Origin: Streptococcus sp. SN-1
GTDB taxonomy: Bacteria > Bacillota > Bacilli > Lactobacillales > Streptococcaceae
Direction of reading: 5' to 3'
Assembly (NCBI RefSeq): GCF_041154385.1
Contig: NZ_AP028929.1
Location: forward strand, 1,116,001-1,180,000
DNA: 64,000 nt
Positions 37,365-45,665 of the stretch are shown piece by piece. The notes under the pieces were generated by a model. That model saw only the letters and a list, made by a program, of their open reading frames with translations, was not told the origin of the DNA and did no database searches. The position numbers and the translations under genes were made by a program. Positions within the stretch are counted from its first letter, which is position 1; each line of letters opens with the position of its first letter.

Positions 37365-37829
37365 TTATTCATAGAAATCAACTTGGGTATCCAACAATTT
37401 ATCCCCATCATAAACAAACTTGGCTGAAAAGAAGGGTTTATCCTCTAAAAGCCACTCAACAAAGGTATGGTCACCTTCCCAAGTCGGCTTGCTCAAAACC
37501 TCGTCATAGGGAACCCATTCCAGCGTTCCCTCGTTGCAATCAATCAAGTCGCCCTCAAACTCCGTCACTTTAAAAACATAGGTGTACCAGTCTAAATCTG
37601 GCGTAAATTCAGGAAAAGTGATAACACCTTTTAGAACTGGCTTAGCTTTGAGCCCTGTTTCTTCGAGGATTTCACGCGCAGCGCATTCCTGAGGCGTCTC
37701 TCCTCGCTCTAGCTTACCACCCACACCAATCCATTTCCCTTCATGGACATCATTGGGTTTCTTATTGCGGTGGAGCATAAGCAGTTCTTTCCCGTTATCA
37801 ATGTAGCAAATTGTCGCTAACTGAGGCAT
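37365..37829 (-). CDS. Nudix hydrolase, MutT/8-oxo-dGTPase-like
   Basis: 154 residues, cytoplasmic; hydrolyses a nucleoside diphosphate derivative, probably oxidised dGTP as in MutX. The Nudix box GGKLERGETPQECAAREILE followed by ETG is complete (near residues 37-59). The N-terminal IDNGKELLMLHRNKKPNDVHEGKW is typical of MutX/YtkD relatives. It starts 9 bases after ung, a DNA-repair neighbour that fits a sanitising role. Substrate is inferred. Confidence 0.85.
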   Translation of the reverse strand: MPQLATICYIDNGKELLMLHRNKKPNDVHEGKWIGVGGKLERGETPQECAAREILEETGLKAKPVLKGVITFPEFTPDLDWYTYVFKVTEFEGDLIDCNEGTLEWVPYDEVLSKPTWEGDHTFVEWLLEDKPFFSAKFVYDGDKLLDTQVDFYE

Positions 37830-37838
37830 ATTTTCTCC

Positions 37839-38498
37839 TTATCTAAGCCAATCGATTGGCTCTTGTCCTGTTTCTTTTAAGAATGCATTAGCCTTGGAAA
37901 AAGGCTTGGAACCCCAAAATCCTCTATAAACCGACAAAGGACTGGGATGGGCTGATTCGATAATTAAGTGATGAGGATTGGTAACCAAGACCTTCTTCTT
38001 GCGTGCATAAGCTCCCCAGAGTACAAAAACGACTGGTCTATCTATATGATTGACCACCTGAATCACAGCATCAGTAAAGGGCTCCCATATCTGACCAGCA
38101 TGACCATTGGCCCGTCCAGCAGGAGCCGTCAAACAAGCATTAAGAAGCAAGACTCCTTGCTCAGCCCAAGCTGTCAAATCATGAGATTTCTTAACCCCAA
38201 TATCATCTGACAATTCTTTCAAGATATTTTGCAAGGATGGCGGAGATGGAATAGCATCTGGAACCGAAAAACTCAAGCCTTGCGCTTGACCTGGCCCGTG
38301 ATAGGGGTCTTGCCCTAGAATTACCACCTTAACCTCTTCTAGCGGTGTTGTCAAGAGAGCCTGAAAAACCTTTTCCTTGGGCGGATAAACAGTCCCCTGA
38401 GCATAGACCTGCTCCATAAACTGATTGATTTTCCCAAAATAACCCTCAGGTAATTGCGCCTTAATCAAATCATGCCAAGACGAGTGTTTCATAGCCAA
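37839..38498 (-). CDS. ung: Uracil-DNA glycosylase
   Basis: Removes uracil from DNA, starting base-excision repair. 219 residues with the family-1 motifs: [18 protein letters not shown] (catalytic Asp, near 62-79), LLLNACLTA, and the C-terminal [11 protein letters not shown] loop with the catalytic His. Length is normal. It lies between the HAD gene (55-base gap) and the Nudix gene. Confidence 0.95.
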   Translation of the reverse strand: MAMKHSSWHDLIKAQLPEGYFGKINQFMEQVYAQGTVYPPKEKVFQALLTTPLEEVKVVILGQDPYHGPGQAQGLSFSVPDAIPSPPSLQNILKELSDDIGVKKSHDLTAWAEQGVLLLNACLTAPAGRANGHAGQIWEPFTDAVIQVVNHIDRPVVFVLWGAYARKKKVLVTNPHHLIIESAHPSPLSVYRGFWGSKPFSKANAFLKETGQEPIDWLR

Positions 38499-38553
38499 CT
38501 CCTTCGTTTTTACTGCCTCTATTATAGCAAAAAGTGGCTATGGAAACCACTTT

Positions 38554-39276
38554 TTACAGTTTATCTAAACAATCCAGCAAGTCTTGGTAGGAATGGACTT
38601 CGTAGGTTGGCTGGGCTTGTGTGGGATTTTCGAGGTGATGAGGATTGTACCAAATCGTGTCAATCCCCGCATTATTGCCGCCTTGAATGTCGGCGGTTAG
38701 AGAATCTCCAATCATCAGGGCTTTTTCTTTATCAAATCCAGCAATCTGCTGACCGATTTTTTCATAGAAAAAAGCATCAGGCTTTTGTGTTTGCAACTGT
38801 TCAGAGATAAAGACTTGATTGAAATAAGGTGCTAGTCCAGATTGAGCCAAACGCCCTGTTTGAATGGCAGTAATGCCATTTGTCGCAGCATATAGATCAT
38901 AATCTCGCTCGATAAGGCTGTCTAAGAGTTCATGAGCGCCCGATAGTGTTTGCCCCTGCTGGGCTAGGTAAAATTGGTAACGCTGGGCTAGAAAACTACC
39001 GTCTTTTTCCTGTCCAAAATGAGAAAATAAACGAGAAAAGCGCGTGTTAACCAGCTCTTGTTTACTGATTTTCTTTTGCTCCAAGTCCTTCCAGAGAGCC
39101 TTGTTCATGGGAACGTAAAAGTCTTTGTAGGCCTGAATATCCACAACTCCTTCTTCTTTTAGGAGTTGCGTTAGAGCCACATCCTCAGCAGCATCAAAAT
39201 CAAGAAGAGTGTGGTCGAGGTCGAAGAGTAGAAATTTGTAGGACAATTTGAGAGTTTTCCTTTCTAAGATAAACAA
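38554..39276 (-). CDS. HAD-family hydrolase, YjjG-type nucleotidase
   Basis: 240 residues (230 from the TTG described below). HAD motifs: LLFDLDHTLLDF (nucleophile Asp), AATNGITA (motif II), KPDAFFYEKIG with Lys, and IGDSLTADIQGG with the metal acids. The pattern is that of YjjG-like pyrimidine nucleotidases. Two starts are possible: ATG at 39276, or the TTG at 39244-39246 giving the usual N-terminus SYKFLLFDLDHT with AAAGGA upstream. It is the first gene of the unit that continues with ung, Nudix, pyrC and the MATE pump. Confidence 0.85.
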   Translation of the reverse strand: MFILERKTLKLSYKFLLFDLDHTLLDFDAAEDVALTQLLKEEGVVDIQAYKDFYVPMNKALWKDLEQKKISKQELVNTRFSRLFSHFGQEKDGSFLAQRYQFYLAQQGQTLSGAHELLDSLIERDYDLYAATNGITAIQTGRLAQSGLAPYFNQVFISEQLQTQKPDAFFYEKIGQQIAGFDKEKALMIGDSLTADIQGGNNAGIDTIWYNPHHLENPTQAQPTYEVHSYQDLLDCLDKL

Positions 39277-39366
39277 GTTTCACTTCATTCGGTTGTTTAA
39301 TGTAAAAACTTAAAAGTGGTATAGTATCACAAAGAATAATAGTTCTAATGGATTAACTAACCCATG

Positions 39367-39606
39367 CTATTCTAGTGAATTATAGAAAAATCTTCTATAA
39401 ATTCGAGCAATAGTTAAAATACAAACAAATATAATTCCCAAAATAGATAACACTATTTTCACAAAACTCATTTCAGAGCCTATTACATAGATATGAAAAA
39501 GAGGGGCTAGTCCTACACATAGAGACAATAGATAACTAATAAATCTTATCTCACCAATTCCTGCAAAAAAATGTTTCATTTTAAATATTCCAATTTTACC
39601 TTTCAT
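39367..39606 (-). CDS. Small membrane protein, unknown
   Basis: 79 residues with two hydrophobic helices (about 23-42 ISYLLSLCVGLAPLFHIYVI and 49-68 VKIVLSILGIIFVCILTIAR) and a basic C-terminus. No family is recognised. It is the last of four consecutive minus-strand membrane protein genes (41082-39367) with low GC, an accessory cluster between the pyrC unit and the dha region. Spacing to the preceding gene is 21 bases. Function unknown. Confidence 0.45.
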   Translation of the reverse strand: MKGKIGIFKMKHFFAGIGEIRFISYLLSLCVGLAPLFHIYVIGSEMSFVKIVLSILGIIFVCILTIARIYRRFFYNSLE

Positions 39607-39627
39607 CTTAGTAATCCACTAGCAAAT

Positions 39628-39840
39628 CTATTGACTTCTCTTTTTTTTGAAAAATCTTGACAACAAATTTACTCCACTTAATGCTATTAAGACTTCAATG
39701 GGCAAAAAATAGTAATCCCATATCAAATGAGAAATCAGCAATGTTAGAAATAGTATACAGTCAATATAACTATTCTGAAAATACTCTGTAATTACATAAT
39801 ACAAAAACACCACAACCATCAAAATTAAAACAACCATCAT
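39628..39840 (-). CDS. Small membrane protein, unknown
   Basis: 70 residues, very hydrophobic: MMVVLILMVVVFLYYVITEY at the start, a second helix (CILFLTLLISHLIW) and a basic end FFKKKRSQ. Three helices are likely. It resembles the two-to-four helix proteins often found as bacteriocin immunity or toxin-like peptides, but no motif supports either. Neighbours are the other small membrane proteins of this cluster. Confidence 0.45.
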   Translation of the reverse strand: MMVVLILMVVVFLYYVITEYFQNSYIDCILFLTLLISHLIWDYYFLPIEVLIALSGVNLLSRFFKKKRSQ

Positions 39841-39870
39841 AATACTATCATCCTGTTCTTCTCACTAACG

Positions 39871-40143
39871 CTATTTCCAAAATTTAATTTTTTTATGACT
39901 TAGTAATGCAATTCCAATTAGCAATACACCTAAAATAAATAAAAGTATCTCCCAAAATTTATTCTCAGTTTTAATAAAAGGTATAAGATACATACTAATC
40001 AATATGGAACTTGCCCCTAAAAGAGCAGATGCCACTCTGACTTTATCACTTAGTTTAAACATGTTGAGTCTCCCATAAAATAAGCAATGGCTACGTTTAC
40101 TATAACATTCCCCCGTCTTTATGTAGAGATAATCCCCCATCAA
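39871..40143 (-). CDS. Small membrane protein, unknown (start uncertain)
   Basis: 90 residues from the first ATG, or 63 from the second at 40062 (MFKLSDKVRVASALLGASSI). The second has GGGAG seven bases upstream and omits a polar, cysteine-containing leader with no hydrophobic part; the first also has GAGGTG nearby, so the choice is open. Two hydrophobic helices and a basic C-terminus (SHKKIKFWK) follow. No family is recognised. Confidence 0.4.
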   Translation of the reverse strand: MMGDYLYIKTGECYSKRSHCLFYGRLNMFKLSDKVRVASALLGASSILISMYLIPFIKTENKFWEILLFILGVLLIGIALLSHKKIKFWK

Positions 40144-40350
40144 GACACCTCATCTCTCCTTACTCAATAGCAACATAATTATTTGGTGATACGAGTTTCA
40201 TAAGATTTCTCCTCTTTAACGATGCATGGTTAGGATAGTTCTCTAATAAGTAATCGTCGACTGTGTTTAAAGCACTTTGTTACCTAGATAAGATATCCTT
40301 TCTCTACCTGATTTGATTTTAAAGAGAACTAAGATTTAAGCCTATTTATC

Positions 40351-41082
40351 TCACTTCTTATTTCTAAATAGTTCATACTCTTTTTCTCTGATAAAGGGAA
40401 GTGAGAAATTAGAAAAAATTAGTAGAATTGAAAATAGGTATCCATCTTTTTGCATTGCTAAAACATAGCCTAAAAATAAATAGACAATCAAATCTACTGC
40501 GAAAAGAGAAAATATCCTCCTTTTCATCATCTCACTTGAATTAAAGATTCTGTTTAATAGAAGCTTTATCGTAGTATCTACACAAATTTTTATCAAAAAG
40601 ATAAGAGCCAATACACGATTATCAACTGTACCATGAAGAATAAATGGAAATATAGTTAATATAAAACTAGAAATCTCTAAATATTTTATCCAAGGAGATT
40701 GAGACATCTTACTTTTAAACTGACTGATTTTCCTATATTCACTAGCTAATCTAGTATCAAAATCTCTACCAATTTTATTAAAGATTAAGAACTCCAGAAT
40801 AAAAATACTTATTAATACGATATAAGTAGAAACGTTTCCTGGGAAAAATTTATTGATTAAAATTGGAAAACTCATTAACAGAATCGAGTTTATAGCCAAA
40901 CAAGTGGATACTATTTTATTCTTCACAGAGTATATAGGTAACGATACTATTGAATAGAGAAATGCTAAAAAAATAAGCAAGATATACTCAGTGCTGCTAA
41001 TTAGCGGCGCCCTTAATGATAAAAATAGATAGGCACCCCACACGATGATATGCGCTTTACGAATCGACTCTAGATTACTCAT
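40351..41082 (-). CDS. Membrane protein with about eight helices, unknown
   Basis: 243 residues. Hydrophobic helices alternate with short loops (LLIFLAFLYSIVSLPIYS, AINSILLMSFPILINKFF, TYIVLISIFILEFLIF ...). A charged cytoplasmic loop (IGRDFDTRLASEYRKISQFK) lies in the middle and the C-terminus (REKEYELFRNKK) is charged. There are no transport or enzyme motifs. Low GC and the position next to other orphan membrane proteins suggest acquired DNA. A gap of 207 bases separates it from the next gene. Confidence 0.5.
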   Translation of the reverse strand: MSNLESIRKAHIIVWGAYLFLSLRAPLISSTEYILLIFLAFLYSIVSLPIYSVKNKIVSTCLAINSILLMSFPILINKFFPGNVSTYIVLISIFILEFLIFNKIGRDFDTRLASEYRKISQFKSKMSQSPWIKYLEISSFILTIFPFILHGTVDNRVLALIFLIKICVDTTIKLLLNRIFNSSEMMKRRIFSLFAVDLIVYLFLGYVLAMQKDGYLFSILLIFSNFSLPFIREKEYELFRNKK

Positions 41083-41831
41083 CTACCTACTCCTAATATA
41101 TAAAGGGGATCCATTTTTAGTTTACATTCTCTTTCAAACAAGTCATAAGCATTTTATGATATTTCCTTCTTCTACATTAGGTAAAGTTGAAATACATTTT
41201 TTGCAAGTGAAAATATTATTATTATTTGGAAACCCAAAATATCCATCCCTCTTCTAGACCTAAACCAAGTCAGATTAAAGATACAAATATAATAGTAGGG
41301 CTTTCTTTTACTTTAGACTACCATAAAACAAGGAATCTTTCAACAAAATTCATTGGCAAACTACTATTCTATACAATTGACAGCTCAAATCGTTCAGAAT
41401 AGAACAATCCTAACAATCGAACACCCTGACTTCATAAATATATATGCAATTCTAGACCTAGAATTACTATAAACTAAATGTTTTCTCACTATTCTAAGCC
41501 ATTGATTGCCTTAAATTTTAATTTTTGAAGGATTCTAAGGCTAGAATAGTCCCATCACAATCAGTTTTGAATTATTATACTCAATGAAAATCAAAGAGCA
41601 AACTAGGAAACTAGCCGCAGGCTGTACTTGAGTACGGCAAGGCGACGTTGACGTGGTTTGAAGAGATTTTCGAAGAGTATTAACAATTTAGAAACGCTAT
41701 GATTCCACTCCTTTTACATTAAAAAGGAACTGCCCAAAGCAATCCCTTTCTGATTTTGAAATTATTTACTTAAAATTTGATAGTTGAGATAATCAATAGC
41801 CCACCTATAAAAAGAGTTATAGTAAAATTCC
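41083..41831. other. Intergenic region with BOX element
   Basis: 749 bases without a gene. Contents: a promoter-like TTGACA-17-TAGAAC on the plus strand (41377-41405) with nothing coded behind it, an 18-base inverted repeat AATTCTAG-AC-CTAGAATT (41448-41465), and the BOX element at 41577-41680. The rest is AT-rich and featureless. Confidence 0.6.
41577..41680. repeat. BOX element (boxA-boxC, no boxB), left of the dha genes
   Basis: 104 bases from ATACTCAATGAAAATCAAAG to TTTTCGAAGAGTAT, with the core GGAAACTAGCCGCAGGCTG and GGCAAGGCGACGTTGACG. These ends are the boxC and boxA modules of the pneumococcal BOX repeat, which are mobile non-coding elements. The partner at 45519-45623 is in the same orientation and nearly identical. 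Confidence 0.9.
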
Positions 41832-42206
41832 TTATTTATTGATTTCAAGCTCCGACAACTGTATTTGAATAACTGACAGTTCTGCACCAGCCTGAAGAAG
41901 AGCAGCTGCAGTATAGGCACCTTCTACAATTGGAACCCTATTGATGACGATACTTTTATCACTGAAATCAGCCACCATTTCTAAGTTCATTTTAGCAGAA
42001 CCTAGGTCAAAAAAGGCTAATAAAGTATCTGCTGGATTGTCGGAAACAACCCTATCTACTTGATCAAAACTCGTTCCAATTCCTCCATCTTCGGTTCCTC
42101 CTACATAAGTAATCGGAACATCTTTAGCTACTTCACTAATCAGTTCAACAACACCTTCTGCAATGTGTTTGGAATGTGAAACGATAACAAGACCAACACT
42201 TCCCAT
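41832..42206 (-). CDS. dhaM: PTS-dependent dihydroxyacetone kinase, phosphoryl donor subunit
   Basis: Passes phosphate from HPr to the ADP held by DhaL. 124 residues, the EIIA-Man-like domain only, as in Gram-positive DhaM. The active histidine is His11 in LVIVSHSKHIAEG, and FFDLGSAKMNLE and VPIVEGAYTAA are family signs. It overlaps dhaL by one base and is the last gene of dhaKLM. The presence of ptsHI at 46891-48893 completes the phosphoryl chain. Confidence 0.92.
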   Translation of the reverse strand: MGSVGLVIVSHSKHIAEGVVELISEVAKDVPITYVGGTEDGGIGTSFDQVDRVVSDNPADTLLAFFDLGSAKMNLEMVADFSDKSIVINRVPIVEGAYTAAALLQAGAELSVIQIQLSELEINK

Positions 42207-42781
42207 TAAACCACCCCAGTTTCTAAAAGAGCAGTAAAGAGTAATCCTGATGAGAATGATCCAGGATCAATATGTCCAAGAGAACGTTCTCCTACATAAG
42301 ATGCCCTTCCTTTAGTTGAAAGTAAATCTTTGGTAGCATTCACTACCTTATCAATAACCTCTTGAGTCAATTGGCCAGCAGACAAGGCAGCAATAACAGG
42401 AGTCCAAACATCAACCATTGTCTTTTCTCCAACTTCTGCTTTCCCACGTTTGACAATCATATCCAAACCGCTTTGTAAGATTTCCTCTATTTTCGAATTA
42501 GAATCAGCCTTGGCCATGCCCATAAAAGCAGAGCCATACAAGGGACCAGAAGCACCGCCTACCTTACTCAGTAGTTGCATTGAGACAAGCTTAAACACAT
42601 CACTGCTGGTCTCAAATTGCTTTCCTTCTAAGTTTTCCATAACTGCAGCCATGCCACGCGCCATATTTCCACCGTGATCTCCATCTCCTATAGGAGTGTC
42701 TAGCTCACTAAGGTAATCTTTCTGTTCCTGAATCTTTTCATTAAAAAGCTTCATCCATTCAAGAGCTTGTTCAGCATTCAT
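42206..42781 (-). CDS. dhaL: Dihydroxyacetone kinase, ADP-binding subunit
   Basis: Holds ADP/ATP and transfers phosphate to dihydroxyacetone on DhaK. 191 residues, all-helical barrel. The metal-binding aspartates are in DTPIGDGDHGGNMARG (26-41), with VGGASGPLYGSAFMGM and the C-terminal GERSLGHIDPGSFS lid. It is encoded 21 bases after dhaK and overlaps dhaM. Confidence 0.93.
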   Translation of the reverse strand: MNAEQALEWMKLFNEKIQEQKDYLSELDTPIGDGDHGGNMARGMAAVMENLEGKQFETSSDVFKLVSMQLLSKVGGASGPLYGSAFMGMAKADSNSKIEEILQSGLDMIVKRGKAEVGEKTMVDVWTPVIAALSAGQLTQEVIDKVVNATKDLLSTKGRASYVGERSLGHIDPGSFSSGLLFTALLETGVV

Positions 42782-42802
42782 GCGACATTTCCTCCTTGAG
42801 TT

Positions 42803-43792
42803 TTACCAAGCTGGGGTAGTAACAGGTGCATTTAGAGCATCCAACCACTCATCATCTGCCAATCGAATCAATGTTAATGACAAGCCAGCCATATCAATTG
42901 ATGTCATATAGTTTCCAATTTTCTTAAACGCCAACTCAACACCTTTTTCATGGAGTAATTTAGCCACATCATTTGCAAATACGTATTGCTCCATAAGAGG
43001 AGTGCTTCCTAAACCATTGATGAGAAGGCCATAGCGTTCACCAGCCTTAAGTTGGAAACCTTCAGATAATTTTTCAACCAGCTCTGAGGCCAATTGTGCT
43101 GAAGGTTGCATTTTCTCTTTCTTATATCCTGGCTCACCGTGAATACCAACTCCATATTCAAATTCATCATCTTCTAGAACAAAACCTGGTTTCCCAACTT
43201 CAGGAACGGTTGCTCCAGACAAGGCTAGCCCAATTGTTTTAATTTCTAAGACAAGTTTATCGGCCAAGTCCTTCATTTCAGCTAATGATTTACCAGAACG
43301 AGCTGCAGCACCCAAAATTTTATGGACTAATATAGTACCTGCAACACCTCGACGCCCTTGGGTATAGAGACTATTTTCAACAGCGATATCATCATCAACC
43401 ACAACACTTGCTACATCAATACCTTCCATTTCAGCAAGTTCTTGTGCAATTTCAAAGTTCATAATGTCACCAGAATAGTTCTTGATGATCATGAAAACTC
43501 CAGCACCTTCATCAGCCGCCTTAATGGCTTCTAAAATTTGGTCCGGAGTAGGTGAAGTGAAGACTGCTCCACAAATGGCAGCAGACAACATTCCATCTCC
43601 TACAAATCCAGCATGACTTGGTTCATGTCCTGAACCTCCACCTGAAATGAGTCCAACTTTTCCTGTCTTTTCTGCCTTTCTAACGATGACATCAAAACCA
43701 TCTAAGCGTTGAACCAAGTCATCATGCATGAATGATAATCCCTGCAACATTTCATCAACAACTTGTGTCGGTTCATTTATAATTTTTTTCAT
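42803..43792 (-). CDS. dhaK: Dihydroxyacetone kinase, substrate-binding subunit
   Basis: Binds dihydroxyacetone covalently and accepts phosphate from DhaL. 329 residues. GGGSGHEPSHAGFVG (51-65) is the substrate site, Asp109 in NYSGDIMNFE is the general base, and His218 in VGIHGEPG forms the hemiaminal with the substrate. It is the first gene of the dhaKLM unit, transcribed away from dhaS from a shared 153-base control region with a DhaS-type operator. Confidence 0.94.
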   Translation of the reverse strand: MKKIINEPTQVVDEMLQGLSFMHDDLVQRLDGFDVIVRKAEKTGKVGLISGGGSGHEPSHAGFVGDGMLSAAICGAVFTSPTPDQILEAIKAADEGAGVFMIIKNYSGDIMNFEIAQELAEMEGIDVASVVVDDDIAVENSLYTQGRRGVAGTILVHKILGAAARSGKSLAEMKDLADKLVLEIKTIGLALSGATVPEVGKPGFVLEDDEFEYGVGIHGEPGYKKEKMQPSAQLASELVEKLSEGFQLKAGERYGLLINGLGSTPLMEQYVFANDVAKLLHEKGVELAFKKIGNYMTSIDMAGLSLTLIRLADDEWLDALNAPVTTPAW

Positions 43793-43831
43793 GAGAAACT
43801 CCTTTCGGCATTTACCTTTGTTTTCGCTTTC

Positions 43832-43860
43832 ATTATATATTTTTTACTGCTGGATGATAA
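43832..43860 (-). promoter_or_regulatory. Promoter of dhaKLM
   Basis: Minus strand -10 TATAAT (43832-43837), 17-bp spacer, weak -35 TTATCA (43855-43860). The weak -35 with an operator directly upstream is the layout of an activator-dependent promoter. Confidence 0.6.
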
Positions 43861-43861
43861 G

Positions 43862-43883
43862 GGACAGATTCTATTATTTGTCC
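43862..43883. promoter_or_regulatory. DhaS operator
   Basis: GGACAGAT-N6-ATTTGTCC, one base different from the palindrome GGACACAT-N6-ATTTGTCC described for Lactococcus DhaS as I recall it. It lies just upstream of the dhaK -35. A second palindrome, TTTTAAAC-CC-GTTTAAAA, is next to it at 43886-43903 on the dhaS side. Confidence 0.75.
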
Positions 43884-43945
43884 CCTTTTAAACCCGTTTA
43901 AAACATTTTTTTGGTAAAATGAAGTAAGTAAAAGAAAGGTTTCCT

Positions 43946-44476
43946 ATGGCATCATCACTTATTACAAAAAAACGGATTGCCAAGGCATTTAGAGACCTAT
44001 TAGCTACTAGAGAATTTGATAAAATCTCCATTGTAGATATCATGGAATCAGCTGGCATTCGTAGACAGACCTTTTATAATCACTTTCTTGACAAATATGA
44101 ACTGCTAGACTGGATATTTGAAAATGACTTAACCGAGTATATCACCAATAACTTGGACTTTATTTCAGGCCAAAAACTATTACAAGAATTATTTTTTTAT
44201 TTCGAACAAGAGCGTGACTTTTATATTCAACTTTTTGATATTCAAGGGCAAAATAACTTCTATGACCACTTTATCAGCTACTGTCGCTTGCTTGTATCAA
44301 AAATTTTAAAAGAATACGGTCAGATTGATATCGATTCATCTGCTTATACTTGTTTTTTGTTAGACTATCATTCACATGCTCTAGCAGAGATCGTGAAGGC
44401 TTATGTCAATAAAAAAAGTCCAGTTCCACAACCAGACTTTCTCATCATGACAATTATTGGAAAGAGACCACAATGA
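43946..44476 (+). CDS. dhaS: TetR-family regulator of dihydroxyacetone kinase genes
   Basis: 176-residue TetR-type transcription factor: N-terminal helix-turn-helix KISIVDIMESAGIRRQTFYN (25-44, continuing HF) and a ligand/partner domain behind it. In Lactococcus, DhaS activates dhaKLM when bound by the DhaQ-dihydroxyacetone complex. The operator at 43862-43883 supports the same role here. Its stop overlaps the dhaQ start in ATGA, so the regulator and its coactivator are co-translated. Confidence 0.9.
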   Translation: MASSLITKKRIAKAFRDLLATREFDKISIVDIMESAGIRRQTFYNHFLDKYELLDWIFENDLTEYITNNLDFISGQKLLQELFFYFEQERDFYIQLFDIQGQNNFYDHFISYCRLLVSKILKEYGQIDIDSSAYTCFLLDYHSHALAEIVKAYVNKKSPVPQPDFLIMTIIGKRPQ

Positions 44477-45462
44477 CATTTATTTCAAATCATAAACAGA
44501 AAATTATTTCAAGTTACATTTCAGCAACTGTCAGCAGTCATCCTGAATTAGAAAAACACCCTACCTTACCTTTAGTCTATCAAAAAAATCGCAATCCTCA
44601 TCAGGTTCCAATATTGTCGGGTGGAGGTTCCGGTCACGAACCTGCTCATATTGGATATGTGGGAGAAGGAATGCTTACTGCTGCTATCTATGGCCAATTA
44701 TTTACTCCTCCCACAAGAACTGAAATCTTAGAGTCCATTCGTTTTTTAAACAATGGTCACGGTGTCTTCATCATTGTAAAAAATTTCGAAGCAGACATCA
44801 AAGAATTTAGCTCGGCCATTAACACTGCTAGAAAAGAAGGAATTAAAGTCGGCTATAGTCTAGCACACGACGATATTTCCATTGAACCTCACAATAGATT
44901 TCAAATTAGAGGAAGAGGGCTCGCAGGGACAATTTTGCTTCATAAAATCTTAGGATATGCGGCTCAGAACGGTGCCGAAATAGAGCAACTAACTGATTTA
45001 GGTCATCAGCTTGCTCCTGAAATCGCAACGATTGGCTTTGCAACGAAATCTGCTAGTCTCCCTCAAGCCACCCTTCCACTATTTAACTTGGAAGAAGGAA
45101 ATATTTCTTATGGTATTGGCATACATGGCGAAGAAGGTTATCGTATCGTCCCATTCCAATCATCGGAAATCCTTGCAAATGAAATTATAAGTAAATTAAG
45201 ATTGCACTATCATTGGAAAAAGGGTGATCAATTTATATTGCTTGTAAATAATCTAGGCACTACCAGCAACTTAGAAATGGGCATATTTATCAATGATCTC
45301 CTTCAACTCTTAGAAATTGAAGGAGTCACTATTATCTTTATAAAATCAGGAACATTTATGACCAGTCTAGATATGGCAGGTATATCCGTAACTCTTTGCC
45401 CCGTAAAAAATAAACAGTGGTTAGAAGCGCTCAATGCTCCAACGACAGCTTTTGCATGGTAA
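44473..45462 (+). CDS. dhaQ: DhaQ, DhaK-like coactivator of DhaS
   Basis: 329 residues, a paralogue of DhaK along its whole length. It keeps GGGSGHEPAHIGYVG (50-64) and His218 in IGIHGEEG, so it can still bind dihydroxyacetone, but it serves as ligand sensor for DhaS and not as kinase. The identification rests on its fusion-like coupling to dhaS and its divergence from the DhaK at 42803-43792. A clean terminator follows at 45480-45514. Confidence 0.88.
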   Translation: MTFISNHKQKIISSYISATVSSHPELEKHPTLPLVYQKNRNPHQVPILSGGGSGHEPAHIGYVGEGMLTAAIYGQLFTPPTRTEILESIRFLNNGHGVFIIVKNFEADIKEFSSAINTARKEGIKVGYSLAHDDISIEPHNRFQIRGRGLAGTILLHKILGYAAQNGAEIEQLTDLGHQLAPEIATIGFATKSASLPQATLPLFNLEEGNISYGIGIHGEEGYRIVPFQSSEILANEIISKLRLHYHWKKGDQFILLVNNLGTTSNLEMGIFINDLLQLLEIEGVTIIFIKSGTFMTSLDMAGISVTLCPVKNKQWLEALNAPTTAFAW

Positions 45463-45479
45463 TTTGCTTGTATAACTCA

Positions 45480-45514
45480 AAAGGGCTACATCACTTGATG
45501 GCCCTTTGCTTTTA
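45480..45514 (+). terminator. Terminator of dhaSQ
   Basis: AAAGGGC (45480-45486) pairs with GCCCTTT (45501-45507), followed by GCTTTT. Confidence 0.7.
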
Positions 45515-45518
45515 TCTT

Positions 45519-45623
45519 ATACTCAATGAAAATCAAAAAGCAAGCTAGGAAACTAGCCGCAGGCTGTACTTGAGTACGGCAAGGCGACGTTGACGCAGTT
45601 TGAATTTGATTTTCGAAGAGTAT
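45519..45623. repeat. BOX element (boxA-boxC, no boxB), right of the dha genes
   Basis: 105 bases, same orientation and nearly the same sequence as 41577-41680; differences cluster near the boxA end. The two BOX elements enclose exactly the dha gene set. Confidence 0.9.
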
Positions 45624-45665
45624 TACGTTTAAAAGAACTCATTCTTTCTATTTCAAACAGTCCAT

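Noticed and set aside
44473..45462. Second functional DhaK
   Set aside because: Its coupling to dhaS and divergence from the DhaK in the kinase operon fit the DhaQ coactivator better.
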